64,000 bases of DNA from NCBI GenBank assembly GCA_016720075.1, contig JADJXW010000001.1, positions 186,001 to 250,000 on the forward strand. The letters run 5' to 3'. Each line of letters starts with the position of its first letter. The stretch's first letter is position 1. Below are positions 18,706 through 26,429 of this stretch, piece by piece. This DNA comes from Pseudomonadota bacterium (GTDB lineage Bacteria; Pseudomonadota; Gammaproteobacteria; Steroidobacterales; Steroidobacteraceae). The position numbers were made by a program, and so were the translations under genes. The notes beneath the pieces were generated by a model. It saw only the letters and a program-made list of their open reading frames with translations. It did no database searches and was not told the origin of the DNA.

Positions 18706-20217
18706 ATGAGAAGTTTTTTCCGGGCGACCGCGTCGTTGCTGGCGGCGGCCATTGCCAGCCTTTCACCGGCAACTGCACAACAGCTTGGGGGTCCGCCTGC
18801 CTCGATGTTTGGCGGCGCGGTGGAACAGTTCGCCGGCAAATGCCTGGGCTGCCACGGCGATACCCTCGCGGGTGGCCGGGCACCCAGCCTTTTTTCAGAA
18901 AGCCTGTTGGCGGAAACCACCGACGCTTCGCTGGCGAAATCGATCCTGAATGGCCTGCCGAAAGGCGGCATGCCCGCCTTCAAGGATCAGCTGAGCCAGA
19001 GCGATATCAACCAGCTCATCGCCTATCTGCGAATCCGAGGCGGGCAGCTCAAGGGGGCCCCCAGCTTTCTGCCCAATCCCGATAGCCAGATCATCCGGAG
19101 CGAGAAGCAGACATTCAAGATCGAGGTCGTTGCCGCCGACCTGAACACGCCGTGGGGAGCTGCTTTCCTGCCCGATGGCCGCCTGCTGCTCACCGAGCGT
19201 CCGGGCCGGATCCGATCACTGAGCAATGGCAAGCTGTCGGAACCGGTGAAGAACACACCCATTCCCTGGGTGCGCCAGGACGGCGGCTTCTTCGACATCG
19301 CCATCGACCCCGACTACCAGAACAACGGCTGGGTCTACCTTTCCTATTCCGCCGTGGCACCGGGCGTGGCGCAGCCGCCGCCGGATGTGCCCGGTACGCC
19401 GCGCTCGCAGCTGGCTCCGGCACCGGCCAGCATGACGCGCTGGGTGCGTGGGCGCATCAACGGCAACAATGAGTGGGTGGACCAGCAGGATGTGCTGCAG
19501 ACACCTGCAGAAACATATTCAACGAGCGTCATCCACTACGGCTCGCGGTTCTTCTTCGACCAGAAGGGCCGCCTGTTCATCACTGCGGGTGAGCGCGGCG
19601 AAATGTCCCACGCGCAGGACCTTTCCTCGCCCCTGGGCAAGATCCATCGGATCAACGTCGACGGGTCGATCCCGAAAGACAACCCTTTCGTGAAAATGCC
19701 TGGCGCCGTTCCCAGCATCTGGACGCTTGGCAATCGCAATCCGGAGGGCCTCGCGATCGACCCGCGCAGCGGCCTCATGTGGGGCAGCGACAATGGCCCG
19801 ATCGGCGGTGATGAACTGAACCTGGTCGAGAAAGGCCACAACTACGGGTGGGGCGTGGTTTCGATGGGGATCGAGCCCGGCATCAACAAACAGCACCAGC
19901 GCGGCATGGACGACCCGATCCGGTACTACACGCCGTCAATCGCGCCCAGCGGCATTCATTTCTACACCGGCAATCGCTATCCGGGATGGAAGAACAGCCT
20001 GTTCCTGTCTGCGTTGGCCGGCCAGAGACTGATTCGCTACGAGATCCGGGGCCGCAAGGTCGTGCACGAGGAAGTGGTCTTCAAAGGGTTCGGTCGTGTG
20101 CGCCAGGTCATCACCGGGCCCGACGGTTATCTCTACGTGCTGATCCAGAACTCACAATCCCTGGCCAACTCGCCTGGCATGGTGATCCGGTTGCTGCCGC
20201 AGAAGGGCGGCGGCTGA
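18706..20217 (+). CDS. Cytochrome c fused to PQQ-type sugar dehydrogenase
   Basis: A 503-residue exported protein. After a signal peptide (ending SPATAQQ), residues about 36-110 form a class I cytochrome c domain with heme motif C46-L-G-C49-H50 and the distal KGGMPAFKDQLSQSDINQLIAYL. Residues about 125-500 are a glucose/sorbosone dehydrogenase beta-propeller (NTPWGAAFLPDGRLLLTERP, GGFFDIAIDPDYQNNGWVYL, LGNRNPEGLAIDP, GPIGGDELNLVEKGHNYGW, SGIHFYTGNRYPGWKNSLF). Such enzymes oxidise sugars with PQQ; the fused heme domain would pass electrons straight to the respiratory chain. GGGAG precedes the ATG. It is transcribed away from the SMP-30 gene. Confidence 0.88.
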   Translation: MRSFFRATASLLAAAIASLSPATAQQLGGPPASMFGGAVEQFAGKCLGCHGDTLAGGRAPSLFSESLLAETTDASLAKSILNGLPKGGMPAFKDQLSQSDINQLIAYLRIRGGQLKGAPSFLPNPDSQIIRSEKQTFKIEVVAADLNTPWGAAFLPDGRLLLTERPGRIRSLSNGKLSEPVKNTPIPWVRQDGGFFDIAIDPDYQNNGWVYLSYSAVAPGVAQPPPDVPGTPRSQLAPAPASMTRWVRGRINGNNEWVDQQDVLQTPAETYSTSVIHYGSRFFFDQKGRLFITAGERGEMSHAQDLSSPLGKIHRINVDGSIPKDNPFVKMPGAVPSIWTLGNRNPEGLAIDPRSGLMWGSDNGPIGGDELNLVEKGHNYGWGVVSMGIEPGINKQHQRGMDDPIRYYTPSIAPSGIHFYTGNRYPGWKNSLFLSALAGQRLIRYEIRGRKVVHEEVVFKGFGRVRQVITGPDGYLYVLIQNSQSLANSPGMVIRLLPQKGGG

Positions 20218-20262
20218 GGCATGGATGGTCCCTGGCGGAAATCTGCAGCACGCCCGACACCC

Positions 20263-21347
20263 TCACAGTGATCGCAGCAGTCGTGATATGACGGATGCTG
20301 ATGGCAGTTGCCCCTGCAGATCCTCAGGTAGCTCCCTGGTGATGGCATAGGTCGCCACCCCGATAGGCTTGCGTGCATCTCGCAGCGCGTATTCAACGAT
20401 CATGCGTTTCTTGTCCTTGCACAGGATGATGCCGATAGAAGGGTTCTCGTCGCTCTGCCGAACCTGATCATCCAGCGCGGCAAGGTAGAACTGCATCTTC
20501 CCGACGAATTCGGGCAGGAACCTGCCAATCTTCAGCTCAATGGCCACCAGGGATCGCAGTCGCCGGTGGAACAGCAGAAGGTCGATGAAATACTCATCGC
20601 CCTCAACCTCCAGGCGGAATTGGCTGCCCATGAAGGTGAACATTCCGCCCATCTCTCGCAAGAAGTCCTCGACTCGGCTGATCAGCGCACGCTCCAGTTC
20701 GCGTTCGCTATGCAGCTGGCCAAGCTCGAGGAAGTCGAACGAGTATTCGTCCTTCAGCGCCAGCTTTGCTTGCCCGCGCAATGCGGGAGTGAGTGCCTGG
20801 TCGAAGTTGGTCTGACCCAGCAGCGATTTCTGGTAGGCCTGGTTGTCGATCTGGTGAATGAGCACGTTCTTCGACCAGCCGTACCTGCGCGTTGCGCGCA
20901 GGTAGAACTCGCGTTCCAGCGAGTCAGCGCAGCGCTGCAGAATGACCAGATTGTGCGACCACCCGATTTGTGCAACCAGTGGTTGCACTTTTGCGTTCTC
21001 GCGATAGAGAAGAAACAATTCCCGCATGTAGAACACATTGCGGCGAGAAAAGCCGCTCACCCTGGGAAGGCCTTGCGCAGGTCGTCTGCGAGGCGTTCGG
21101 CGATGGCCGCGCCATGTCGGGCGTCGCTCTGACGTTCGGATATGAGCCGGCCAATGTCCCAGTACAGGCCGATCAGTTCCCGGTTGACTGCCCGAAGCGC
21201 TGTGTTTTGGGCGGACTGGATCCTTGCTTTCACCTCGCCGAGTAGAGAGGAATAGTCTTTGGTTGTGCGCCTGGTGCCAGATTGAGTCACCCAGCCAACG
21301 TATCGGCGGCCGGAAAACAATTCCGCCGGTGTATTCGCGCCAATCAT
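20263..21347 (-). CDS. YhcG-like PDDEXK nuclease (DUF1016), one frameshift
   Basis: About 361 residues when one base is restored. The N-terminal DUF1016 part (SLLGEVKARIQSAQNTALRA, LIGLYWDIGRLISERQ, AIAERLADDLRKAFPG) runs into a TGA. One frame over the sequence continues without a gap as SGFSRRNVFYMRELFLLY, so a C has been lost from the CCC at 21060-21062 (+ strand). The C-terminal half is the PDDEXK nuclease domain (GMFTFMGSQFRLEVEGDEYFIDLLLFHRRLRSLVAIELKIGRF, with D, and E-x-K in the usual order). YhcG-type proteins occur beside restriction and other defence genes. The single homopolymer loss may be a read error, so the gene may be intact in the organism. Confidence 0.78.
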
Positions 21348-21396
21348 CGAGATTCGTGATCAGGGCGAGCCGTGCTGCGGCTGCCCGCCCGTCGTT

Positions 21397-21426
21397 CCCG
21401 TGCTGGTGCCCACGCGATGGCAGGCG
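21397..21426 (+). repeat. 30-bp exact repeat of a DUF2075 segment, copy A
   Basis: These 30 bases are identical to 24656-24685 inside the DUF2075 pseudogene and, in the same + strand sense, encode the same VLVPTRWQA segment. Here no surrounding gene explains them. They are best read as a leftover of a second DUF2075 copy or as a recombination scar just before the truncated toxin operon. Confidence 0.65.
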
Positions 21427-21438
21427 GTAGAGCGACCA

Positions 21439-21470
21439 TACGCCATTGACGTACATACGCCAGTGACGTA
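21439..21470 (+). promoter_or_regulatory. Direct repeats upstream of the HigB/NadS-like operon
   Basis: TACGCCATTGACGTA (21439-21453) and TACGCCAGTGACGTA (21456-21470) are 15-bp direct repeats with one mismatch, starting 17 bases apart. They end 12 bases before the toxin ATG at 21483. This position and the presence of an XRE-type antitoxin in the operon suggest binding sites for the antitoxin. Confidence 0.65.
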
Positions 21471-21482
21471 GTCTACGGTCCA

Positions 21483-21648
21483 ATGATCTTCATCGAAACG
21501 CCCACCTTCGAGGCAGATCGGGAAGACCACTTCTCAGATGAATCATTTGCCGAACTCCAGCAGTTGCTGGCCGATCGGCCAGACTCCGGCGCGGTGATTC
21601 CTGACGCCCGCGCAACTGAAGGCGCTGGCCAAGGCCTACGCCGGGTAG
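21483..21648 (+). pseudogene. HigB/RelE-like toxin with an internal deletion
   Basis: The first about 37 codons read as a HigB-type toxin N-terminus (MIFIETPTFEADREDHFSDE, then LQQLLADRPDSGAVIP). Directly after this the frame changes, and the next bases, read one frame over, give the usual C-terminus LTPAQLKALAKAYAG followed by TAG at 21646-21648. The whole catalytic middle, roughly 40 or more codons, is absent, so this is an internal deletion and not a single-base error. The gene is directly followed by its intact antitoxin gene, and the operator-like repeats in front remain. The toxin should be dead. Confidence 0.8.
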
Positions 21649-21660
21649 AAGGAGAGATCG

Positions 21661-21951
21661 ATGGATGCCAAAGAGTTTGCGAAGCTGCTGAAGGGCGTGA
21701 AGGAAGCCGGCGAAATCGTCCGTGGCGAGCGTGCGCCTGCCCGTGAGACGGTGGTCGATTCCACCATGGTCAAGGAACTGCGCAAGAGCCTGAAGCTGAG
21801 TCAGGCGCAGTTCGCAGCGTTGCTGACAGTGGACCTCGGAACGCTGCGCAACTGGGAGCAGGGCAGGCGCGAGCCGCAAGGGCCTGCCAAGGCGCTGCTT
21901 CGGGCTATCCGCAAGGATCCGAAAAACGTATTGAAAGCACTGGCCGCGTAG
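21661..21951 (+). CDS. NadS/HigA-like XRE antitoxin, partner of a dead toxin
   Basis: A 96-residue protein with an XRE helix-turn-helix at about residues 40-85 (LRKSLKLSQAQFAALLTVDLGTLRNWEQGRREPQGPAKAL). The N-terminus (MDAKEFAKLLKGVKEAGEIVRGE) is the toxin-binding arm typical of NadS-type antitoxins that follow HigB-like toxins. It starts 12 bases after the toxin remnant. The gene is intact although its toxin has lost its core, so it may survive as a repressor or as protection against related toxins. Confidence 0.83.
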   Translation: MDAKEFAKLLKGVKEAGEIVRGERAPARETVVDSTMVKELRKSLKLSQAQFAALLTVDLGTLRNWEQGRREPQGPAKALLRAIRKDPKNVLKALAA

Positions 21952-22043
21952 CCAGTCATCAGTCAGACCGCAATCTCGACGTAATCGACCCGGCTCGTTG
22001 GCTGCGGGATCGGCGTGTCGTCCTGCCTCATGTCATCGGATGA

Positions 22044-22205
22044 CTATTGCGTATCGCATGGATTCTGTTTCCCCCACGAGCGAATGCGCCGGGTCAGTTC
22101 CGCGTTCGAAACAACTCTCCGCGCATCAGAATCCTGAAGGCCCCTCTCCACCATGGCGCGGAACGCGATCTCCCGGGCTTCGTCCTGCTCTTTCGCGTCG
22201 GGCAT
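22044..22205 (-). CDS. Small antitoxin-like ORF, 53 residues
   Basis: A short frame starting MPDAKEQDEAREIAFRAMVE and ending TQ, with the segment RRVVSNAELTRRIRSWGK. A charged helix followed by G/R-x-V-S-x-x-E-x-x-R-R-I is common in RelB/Phd-like antitoxins that precede ParE/RelE toxins. It starts 23 bases after the stop of the AbrB gene on the same strand. No toxin frame follows, only about 22 codons to the next stop. This may be an orphan antitoxin or a remnant; the family call is weak. Confidence 0.45.
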   Translation of the reverse strand: MPDAKEQDEAREIAFRAMVERGLQDSDARRVVSNAELTRRIRSWGKQNPCDTQ

Positions 22206-22228
22206 GAGTTACCTCGAATACCGCTAGA

Positions 22229-22471
22229 TCACTTGCCTTCGTAGCCCTCGACGTCGGCGGCGACATCGACATGTTGAGTCGTGGACTGAACCTGCATGGC
22301 AGGCAGCCAATCCCCGAGTTTCCTACCGGGCTTCGACGGGCCACGTTCGAGCACCAACTTTCCGGATTCGAACGAAACCAGCAATTCACTGCCCGGACCG
22401 ATACCCAGCGCGTGGAGAATGCACTTGGGGATCACCAGCTGTCCCTTGTCGGTCAATTTGGCGGCGAGCAT
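22229..22471 (-). CDS. Orphan AbrB/MazE-type antitoxin
   Basis: An 80-residue protein with an N-terminal swapped-hairpin AbrB/SpoVT DNA-binding domain (MLAAKLTDKGQLVIPKCILHALGIGPGSEL, then SFESGKLVLERG). A Gly/Lys-rich neck and a short C-terminal arm (HVDVAADVEGYEGK) would normally wrap around a VapC toxin. No PIN-domain gene follows; the next frame is the 53-residue antitoxin-like ORF. Compare the complete VapBC pair at 43.3 kb. It is probably an orphan left after loss of its toxin. Confidence 0.75.
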   Translation of the reverse strand: MLAAKLTDKGQLVIPKCILHALGIGPGSELLVSFESGKLVLERGPSKPGRKLGDWLPAMQVQSTTQHVDVAADVEGYEGK

Positions 22472-22651
22472 GGCGGCTCCGGTCAGGGCAGGAGGGAATC
22501 GGACGGCGCTGCAGCATGGGATTGGATGGTGCCACAGGGGCCGGGGCAGGGCACCGCGCTATCTCTCCTGTTCACTCAATAACCGCAAAAGCCACCCGGC
22601 CTCGCCGTATAGTCCAGTTTCCAACCCCGCCGAAGATAGCATCTCCGGCCC

Positions 22652-22680
22652 GACGCCTCCCTCGCGGAGGCGTCTCTTTT
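22652..22680 (+). terminator. Rho-independent terminator on the + strand
   Basis: GACGCCTCC and GGAGGCGTC form a perfect 9-bp stem with a five-base loop (CTCGC), followed by TCTTTT. It has the full shape of an intrinsic terminator. No complete + strand gene ends immediately before it, so it may be the leftover tail of a transcript lost by rearrangement; it also stands where the 3' end of the RES toxin gene begins on the other strand. Confidence 0.75.
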
Positions 22681-22712
22681 CTCGGGCCCTGATCGGGGCA
22701 ACCCCGACCCTA

Positions 22713-23651
22713 TCAAGCCCTTTCCGACTCTTTGCAGGTCTGGGAATCGAGCACCGTGAGTCGTGCTTGATCAGGCGCGCCACGTATCCGGACCATCGAT
22801 GTGGAATTCGGGAACGACCTCGGAAACACGGCCATTGCCCGACCACCTGCGAGCCTCACAGAGTTGTAGATCACAGCCTCGAACCCCGCGTCCTGCAGCA
22901 GGCTGCCAAGGACCTGGCTATTGGCGGGAATATCCGCATACATCGGATACGAGCGCCAGTTGGGATCCATCACCGTCGCCATGAGTTGCTCCGGCGTTTG
23001 TGCAACGTGTCGCGCCGGAATGCCGAAGGCCTTCTCCATCTTGCGCAATTCAGATGAGAGGGTGAATCCCCGCGTGACTTCCATGAACGGTGCAAGGTTC
23101 TCGGCTCGCGTCAGATCGAAGACCTGATGCACAGTGCCCGCAAGCGCATAGGCAGCGATGCTCTGGCTCGGCTGGAAGTTCATCTCCTCCGCCGACAGCG
23201 TGCCGGAGGTTTCCGTGGCGATCTGAAACATCTCGCAATGCGCGGTGGCGCGATCTTCCGCGATGTACAGTGCCGGAAACCTCGGAAACCGGCTGTCTAG
23301 GTCGTTGCCGTAGTTGAATCGACCGCTCGAGATCAGGCTGCCAGCACAGGAAAGAGGGGAGAGTGCATAGCGCGCCTTGACCTGGCGGCACCAGTCATCC
23401 ACGGAAATGGAAATGCCCGCTATGGATTGCAGGGAAGCGCGAATCTCGTCGGCGTGGGCTGCGCGCTGGCCCTCCAGTTCATAGAACAGCTGGGTGTTGT
23501 AAGCCGCAATCCGCGTGCCGTGGGTTCGGGAGCGAGCGAGGTCGACATCCGAGACATGCTCGAGCAGCAGCTCCGCGGGGCTCAGCCGCGGAGCCTCCCC
23601 TTTGCTGAGTCGATACCTAAGCCCGCGCTTTTTCTTGGGGCGCTTCGGCAT
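22713..23651 (-). CDS. RES-domain toxin, copy 1
   Basis: A 312-residue protein with a lysine/arginine-rich N-terminus (MPKRPKKKRGLRYRL) and a RES domain at about residues 110-270. It is recognised by the Arg-Glu-Ser type signature: the arginine in SSGRFNYGND, the glutamate in TAHCEMF and the serine in AVIYNSVR. RES toxins of RES-Xre pairs degrade NAD+. The gene overlaps the antitoxin by 35 bases. It is intact. It is longer than the second RES toxin in the window and not closely related to it, so the two pairs did not arise by local duplication. Confidence 0.85.
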   Translation of the reverse strand: MPKRPKKKRGLRYRLSKGEAPRLSPAELLLEHVSDVDLARSRTHGTRIAAYNTQLFYELEGQRAAHADEIRASLQSIAGISISVDDWCRQVKARYALSPLSCAGSLISSGRFNYGNDLDSRFPRFPALYIAEDRATAHCEMFQIATETSGTLSAEEMNFQPSQSIAAYALAGTVHQVFDLTRAENLAPFMEVTRGFTLSSELRKMEKAFGIPARHVAQTPEQLMATVMDPNWRSYPMYADIPANSQVLGSLLQDAGFEAVIYNSVRLAGGRAMAVFPRSFPNSTSMVRIRGAPDQARLTVLDSQTCKESERA

Positions 23652-24030
23652 GTGTTACCGCGCCCTCCCGCAAGGCGTCCGTGACGAACTGCAGCAGCTT
23701 CTTGTAGCGCCCCACGCGGATCATGTCCTTCGGGGAGGTGTTGCCCAGCAGCGGATTCGGCGTCTGCAGCCACAGCTTGGTCTTCACGTCGTCCTGGAAG
23801 AACTCGAAGACCAGATTGCAGACGTTGGCGATGTTCTCCATGTGTTCCAGCACTTCGACGGGAACCTTGTCGTCGAATCTCACGGAGGTCGGGGCGACGC
23901 CGGCCATTCGCGAGATGTCCTTGTTGGAAAGATTGGCGAAGTCACGCACCTTGCGCAGGTTCAACGCCTGACCCCGCCAGAAATTCAATGGATCGCCAGC
24001 AATGTTCTGAAAGAGAGTGGGTGAGGACAT
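23617..24030 (-). CDS. Xre/MbcA/ParS antitoxin of the RES pair, copy 1
   Basis: A 137-residue antitoxin. The N-terminal half contains a short helix-turn-helix (VRDFANLSNKDISRMAGVAPTSVR). The C-terminal half is the DUF2384 toxin-binding domain (LVFEFFQDDVKTKLWLQTPNPLLGNTSPKDMI, then GRYKKLLQFVTDAL). NPLLG..SP is the typical signature. GGAGGTG before the ATG is a strong ribosome site. It precedes and overlaps the RES toxin. An inverted repeat upstream probably serves as its operator. Confidence 0.87.
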   Translation of the reverse strand: MSSPTLFQNIAGDPLNFWRGQALNLRKVRDFANLSNKDISRMAGVAPTSVRFDDKVPVEVLEHMENIANVCNLVFEFFQDDVKTKLWLQTPNPLLGNTSPKDMIRVGRYKKLLQFVTDALREGAVTHAEAPQEKARA

Positions 24031-24067
24031 GTGACACCTCCGTCGGAACTGAATATTAGACCGACTT

Positions 24068-24091
24068 TCCGAAAATCAACCAAGTTTCGGA
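24068..24091 (-). promoter_or_regulatory. Inverted repeat / promoter of RES-Xre copy 1
   Basis: TCCGAAA (24068-24074) and TTTCGGA (24085-24091) form a 7-bp inverted repeat with a 10-base spacer, about 40 bases before the antitoxin ATG. On the minus strand a TTGGTT-like -35 element lies in the repeat and TCTAAT/TAATAT lies downstream at a 17-19 base distance. Binding by the Xre antitoxin is inferred. Confidence 0.5.
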
Positions 24092-24265
24092 CAAGATTCT
24101 GACAGAGGTCTCGAATGCCCTGGAAGCCACTGGAGCAGGGCTAATCTGCAGGAGACCTCCGGGGAAGCCCACCGGCCAAAATGCACTGCTTCGCGGATTT
24201 ATGCGCCTATTGCGATGCAGCAAGTCGGCGGCAGGCGGCTCGGGGCCTGGTACGCTCGAGCCTCA

Positions 24266-26257
24266 ATGGAAGCCCCCATCCCCCACCGCCTCCCGCGCGC
24301 CTGGTACTCCGCTTCCTTCCCCACCTTCCTCGCCCATTCCACCGCCGAGATCCTCGGCCAGCTCTTCCAGAACAGCCACTCTCCCCCGACCCCGAGCAGC
24401 GCGACGCCTGGTCATCCGAAGTCGACCTCCTGAAGCCACTCCTCACCACCCGCACCGGCCACCTTCTCCTCGAATTCAACATCCCCCGCATGGGCCTGCG
24501 CGCCGACGCCGTGCTGCTGCTGCCCGGCTGCATCGTCATCCTCGAGTTCAAGGTAGGGGAGAAGCAGGCACCCCCCGCCGCTCGCAACCAGGTGTGGGAG
24601 TACGCGCTCGACACCAAGAACTTCCCACGAACCCAGCCACTCCCTGCCCATCATCCCCGTGCTGGTGCCCACGCGATGGCAGGCGAATGAACTGCCGCCG
24701 CGCCACTTCGCACCGACGGTGTCTGCACACCCATTGCAGTCAGCGTCGACCTGCCGCCCCGGCTGCTGGACGACCTCCAGCGCGAATTCCCCACCGGCCT
24801 CAACCCTCACGCCTGGATCGCCGGCCGCTACAAGCCCCACCCCACGATCATCGAGGCCGCCCGGCACCTCTACGCCAACCACAGCGTGGCCGACATCGTC
24901 CGCACCGAAGCCGACGAGCGGAATCTCTCCGACACCGCGCGGCGGGTCGAAGCGCTGATCCAGCAAGCCCAGGCCAACAACGAAAAGATCATCTGCTTCG
25001 TCACCGGCGTGCCGGGCGCCGGCAAGACGCTGGTGGGGCTGAACATCGCCACGTCGCACCGCGAGAAGACCAGCACCCACGCCGTGTTCCTGTCGGGCAA
25101 CGGACCGCTGGTGGCCGTGCTGCGCGAAGCGCTGACGCGCGACGACGTGGCGCGCAGCAAGCGGCAGAAACAAAAGATCACGAAGGTGCAGGCGGGCAAG
25201 CCCGTGAAGGCCTTCATCCAGAACGTGCACCACTTTCGCGACGAGGGGCTGCGCGACGGTGAAAAGCCGCCCAGCGACCGGATCGTCATCTTCGACGAAG
25301 CGCAGCGCGCATGGACGCGCGACAAGGCCGAGCGGTGGATGAAATCCCGCAAAGGCATCGCCGACTTCCAGATGTCGGAGCCGGAGTTCCTCATCCAGTA
25401 CATGGACCGCCACCCGGACTGGGCGGCCATTGTCTGTCTGGTTGGCGGCGGGCAGGAGATCGGATCCGGCGAGGCCGGCATCGGCGCCTGGATCGACGCC
25501 TGCCTGAACCGCTCTGCGCACTGGCACCTCGCCATTTCCGAGCGGTTGATGGAGGCGGAATACGGCGCGGGCGAGCCCGTGCGGCGGGCGGTGGCCCATC
25601 CGCGGACGCAGGTGTTCGACGACCTGCACCTGACCGTATCGATCCGCTCCTTCCGCGCCGAGGAGGTGTCTGCGCTCGTTAAGGCGCTGCTCGATTGCGA
25701 GGAAGCCGAGGCCAGGCGGTTGCTTGGAGTCCTTCGTCAGTCGCTACCCCATCGTGATCACGCGCAACCTGGACGCCGCCAAGCGCTGGGTGCGGGAGCA
25801 AGCGCGGCACAGAGCGATGCGGCCTGCTGGCTTCGTCCAAGGCCATGCGCCTGAAGCCCCACGCGATCGATGTGCGGATAGACGCCGACCCGATCCACTA
25901 CTTCCTGGGTGATCCGGAGGACGTGCGGTCGAGCTTCTATCTGGAGGAGTGCGCCACGGAGTTCCAGGTGCAGGGGCTGGAGCTGGACTGGACCTGTGTT
26001 ACCTGGGATGCGGACCTGAGGCGCAACCGGGACGAGTGGTCATTCCATGATTTCCGGGCCAGCAAGTGGCAGAGCATCCACAGCGAGGAGAATCGGCGGA
26101 ATCTGAAGAATGCGTATCGAGTGTTGCTGACGAGGGCGAGGCAGGGGATGGTGATCTTTGTGCCGCCGGGGTCGGGGGAGGATCCGACGCGGCTGCCATC
26201 TTGCTTAACCAGACCTTTGCGTACATTAGGGGTATCGGCCTACGCCAGGTAGCCTGA
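24266..26257 (+). pseudogene. DUF2075-type P-loop ATPase/helicase gene, many frameshifts
   Basis: The parts of one DUF2075 protein follow each other in order but in changing frames. The start is MEAPIPHRLPRAWYSASFPT (ATG 24266). Then come a PDDEXK-like strand (LRADAVLLLPGCIVILEFKV), IIPVLVPTRWQANELPPRHF, and the Walker A segment CFVTGVPGAGKTLVGLNIA near 25010. The DEAQ-type Walker B segment RIVIFDEAQRAW follows, then a C-terminal helicase part (YRVLLTRARQGMVIFVPPG) and a true-looking end IRGIGLRQVA at 26257. Breaks lie near 24390, 24640, 24712, 25722, 25840 and 26190. Six in 2 kb is more than elsewhere in the window, so this gene may really be decayed. Such ATPases sit in defence islands; the N-terminal nuclease-like part fits that. 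Confidence 0.78.
24656..24685 (+). repeat. 30-bp exact repeat of a DUF2075 segment, copy B
   Basis: Identical over 30 bases to 21397-21426. Here it lies in its natural place in the DUF2075 pseudogene and encodes VLVPTRWQA. Confidence 0.65.
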
Positions 26258-26294
26258 CGACCAGTCTCAGGTAGGGCCTCGTCTGCCGATTCCA

Positions 26295-26429
26295 TGCAAT
26301 CGACCGGTAGCGAAAGAGCGGAAGTCATAGCCACGATTCGTACCCGTCTACGCGCACGAAATTCGCATTGGAGTCGCGATGTGGTAGATGTGCGTAGCCA
26401 GATCACTATGGGCACCGAACATGACTAGT
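26295..26429 (+). CDS. Possible 44-residue ORF before hxsB
   Basis: An ATG-started frame (MQSTGSERAEVIATIRTRLR to HD) that overlaps the hxsB start by nine bases. It occupies the place where hxsD would be expected in an Hxs cluster but is too short and does not match what I know of HxsD. It may be a remnant or a chance frame. Confidence 0.25.
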
